Origin: an uncultured Flavobacteriaceae bacterium
GTDB taxonomy: Bacteria > Bacteroidota > Bacteroidia > Flavobacteriales > Flavobacteriaceae
Direction of reading: 5' to 3'
Length of the DNA stretch: 64,000 bases
NCBI GenBank assembly: GCA_947502495.1
Contig: CANNAC010000001.1
Coordinates: 186,001-250,000, forward strand
Under the pieces are notes generated by a model, which was not told where the DNA came from, did not search any database, and saw only the letters and a list, made by a program, of their open reading frames with translations. Position numbers and translations under genes: made by a program. Below are positions 62,146-64,000 of the stretch, one piece after another. Every line of letters starts with the position of its first letter. Position 1 is the first letter of the stretch.

Positions 62146-64000
62146 ATGAAACAACTAATTACACTAACCTTATTTTTATTCCTTTTTATAAAATCTTATG
62201 CGCAAGAACTGTATGGTATAAATACGATTCAAACCATAGAAATAGAATTTGCAGAAAGCAATTGGGATGCCTTATTGGATGCTGAAAAAGCAGGAGATAA
62301 TAATTATACAGAGGCAACATCTGTTACTATTAATGGAACTATTTTTAATCAAGTAGGCGTGAAGTATAAGGGGAATAGCTCGTATAATGCAAATCAAGCA
62401 AAGAACCCATTTCATATAGAATTAGATACCTATGTAGATCAAGATTACCAAGGTTATAAAGATATAAAATTAGCGAATGTGATGTTCGATCCTTCTTTTG
62501 TTAGAGAAACGGTTGCTTATAATATTGTCAATCAATACATGGATGCACCACAAGCGAATTATGCAAATGTGTATGTAAACGGAACTTTAATTGGCTTATA
62601 TACCAATACCGAAGCGATTACTAAAACCTTTGTAAACAAGTATTTTAATTCTAATGACAATGCCTTTTTTAGTTGTAGTCCACCGGATGGTGCAGGACCA
62701 CAATCTAATGATTTTCCAAGTTTAGAATATCTAGGAGCTAATAGTACTAGTTATGAAGATGCTTATGAAATTAAATCTGACGATGATACAGATCCAACAG
62801 TTGCCCTAGCACATTGGGACGATTTAATTGAATTAACTAACATCTTAAATAATGACATTACAAATATTGAAAATGTTATCGATGTAGATACGGCTATTTG
62901 GATGTTAGCGCTAGATAATGTTTTAGTAAACTTAGATAGTTATATTGGTCAATTTAAACAAAACTATTATTTGTATAAAGATGATAATGGCCGTTTTAAT
63001 TCTGTAATGTGGGATTTAAATATGTCTTTTGGAACATTTAGTATGACAGGATCTACTGGACCAGGATCAGGTGGGAATTTAAACTCTACGACACAAAAAG
63101 CACAATTAGATCATTTATTACATGATGATGATTCTAGTTTCCCTTTGTTTTCAAAATTAATGGAAGTGCCAAAATATAAAAGAATGTATTTAGCGCATTA
63201 TAAAACTATTTTAACCGAAAACATAAGTAATTCGAACTACTTAACCTTGGCAAACGATTATCAGGCAATTATTGCAACAGCAGTAACTGCCGATACCAAT
63301 AAGTTTTATACCGATGCACAATTTACAGGAAATATAAACACCGATTATAACGTAGACATGAATACCGCATCTGGTTTAACAAACTTAATGGATGCAAGAG
63401 GAACCTATCTGTTATCTCAAACCGATTTTATCACAACGCAACCTTCTATAAGTAATGTAACTCCGTCTGAAACTACACCATTAATTGGAGATATGATATC
63501 TATTACTGCTAATGTTACAGATGCCAATGATGTTTATATTGGGTATAGAACCGATGAAACGTTACCATTTACAAAAGTGTTAATGACCGCTGCAGGAGGT
63601 GATCTTTATAGTGCAGATATTACTGTGGATGCCGATTATATGCAGTATTATATTTATGCGGAAAACAATAATATTGGTGCCTTCTCTCCAGCGCGAGCAG
63701 AATATGAGTTTTATAGTGTGGAAGCAACATGCCTAACATTAACACCTGGAGATCTTGTGATTAACGAAATTATGGCATCTAATGAAACTACGGTTGCAGA
63801 TCAAGATGGAGAATATGATGATTGGTTAGAGTTGTATAATAATAGTGATGCAACTTTAAGTTTAGATAACTTGTATTTATCTGATGATGCGGATGATTTA
63901 CTAGTTTGGCCATTTCCTTCCGGAATAACTATAGCGCCAAATAGTTATTTAATTGTTTGGTGTGATAAAGATGATGATCAAGATGGTTTACATGCTGATG
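62146..64000 (+). CDS. CotH kinase family protein with lamin-tail domain, 3' end missing
   Basis: The frame opens at ATG 62146 and runs past the window end (618 codons seen). It starts with a signal peptide (KSYAQ) and a CotH-type protein-kinase-like domain: GVKYKGNSSYN, PFHIELDTY, YKDIKLANVMFDPSFVRETVAY, and the YLYKDDNGRFNSVMWDLNMSFG segment holding the metal-binding Asp. After about residue 440 come an immunoglobulin-like part and a lamin-tail domain (LVINEIMASNETTVADQDGEYDDWLELYN). Such exported proteins in Bacteroidota usually end with a type IX sorting domain, here not visible. CotH is known from spore coats; role here unclear. Confidence 0.88.
   Translation, partial: MKQLITLTLFLFLFIKSYAQELYGINTIQTIEIEFAESNWDALLDAEKAGDNNYTEATSVTINGTIFNQVGVKYKGNSSYNANQAKNPFHIELDTYVDQDYQGYKDIKLANVMFDPSFVRETVAYNIVNQYMDAPQANYANVYVNGTLIGLYTNTEAITKTFVNKYFNSNDNAFFSCSPPDGAGPQSNDFPSLEYLGANSTSYEDAYEIKSDDDTDPTVALAHWDDLIELTNILNNDITNIENVIDVDTAIWMLALDNVLVNLDSYIGQFKQNYYLYKDDNGRFNSVMWDLNMSFGTFSMTGSTGPGSGGNLNSTTQKAQLDHLLHDDDSSFPLFSKLMEVPKYKRMYLAHYKTILTENISNSNYLTLANDYQAIIATAVTADTNKFYTDAQFTGNINTDYNVDMNTASGLTNLMDARGTYLLSQTDFITTQPSISNVTPSETTPLIGDMISITANVTDANDVYIGYRTDETLPFTKVLMTAAGGDLYSADITVDADYMQYYIYAENNNIGAFSPARAEYEFYSVEATCLTLTPGDLVINEIMASNETTVADQDGEYDDWLELYNNSDATLSLDNLYLSDDADDLLVWPFPSGITIAPNSYLIVWCDKDDDQDGLHAD

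Noticed and set aside
1-64000. CRISPR arrays, tRNA, rRNA, integrases or transposases
   Set aside because: None was seen: no regular spaced repeats, no cloverleaf-like GC-rich stretch, and no recombinase motif among the frames.

Overview
This window comes from a low-GC member of the Bacteroidota, most likely a marine flavobacterium (Flavobacteriaceae). The evidence is the AT-rich DNA, the Bacteroidota-type -7 promoter element TAnnTTTG upstream of many genes, a TonB-dependent receptor, a type IX secretion sorting domain on an exported nuclease, a fused CcoN-CcoO cbb3 oxidase, Sec/lipoprotein-type (clade II) nitrous oxide reductase, and small dispersed palindromic repeats. No rRNA, tRNA, CRISPR array, prophage or insertion sequence was found.

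Layout. 1-1772: 3' part of a TonB-dependent receptor. 2080-5870: a tight four-gene minus-strand operon of exported proteins of unknown function, preceded by an 860-bp gene-poor stretch. 6734-9428: ECF sigma factor and anti-sigma factor, Cu/Zn superoxide dismutase and a YceI lipoprotein. 9568-24911: hemN and a universal stress protein, then a nos cluster (cytochrome c, fasciclin protein, nosZ, membrane protein, nosL, nosD, nosF, nosY, small lipoprotein), a second universal stress protein, and a nitrite-reduction cluster (nirK fused to cytochrome c, a NirV-like FGE-fold protein, SCO1, an outer-membrane barrel). 24927-28517: nitric-oxide defence genes (hemerythrin, a divergent heme-copper-oxidase-like membrane protein, RIC/ScdA, an NsrR-like Rrf2 regulator) and a CBS protein. 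28611-38744: a PLP decarboxylase and the cbb3 oxidase genes with their assembly factors (TauE/SafE-like, ccoH, ccoG, ccoP, ccoQ, ccoNO, ccoS, ccoI). 38851-42273: a Crp/Fnr regulator and a VWA/AAA+ pair. 42357-52555: YdeI-like protein, M1 peptidase and a beta-oxidation operon led by a MarR regulator, with an acyl-CoA synthetase. 52809-64000: AraC regulator, two paralogous membrane proteins, purL, exported nuclease, rRNA methyltransferase and a CotH-like protein cut by the window end.

How it works together. The middle 30 kb is a low-oxygen/denitrification island: NirK makes NO, NosZ reduces N2O, cbb3 oxidase respires scarce oxygen, HemN makes heme without oxygen, and RIC and hemerythrin proteins deal with NO. 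No recognisable NO reductase is in the window. Seven promoters (hemN, cytochrome c/nos, a usp, nirK, the CBS gene, ccoS/ccoNOQP, ccoI) carry a TGAY-N4-RTCA palindrome whose centre lies exactly 29.5 bp from the first base of a TAnnTTTG-like element, so they look like one Fnr-type regulon, probably controlled by the Crp/Fnr protein encoded at 38851. Two copies of a different palindrome flank the NsrR-like gene and would control it and RIC. The least explained items are the oxidase-like protein at 25360, the exported four-gene operon, the paired membrane proteins at 54083, and a palindromic repeat inserted in frame within purL.
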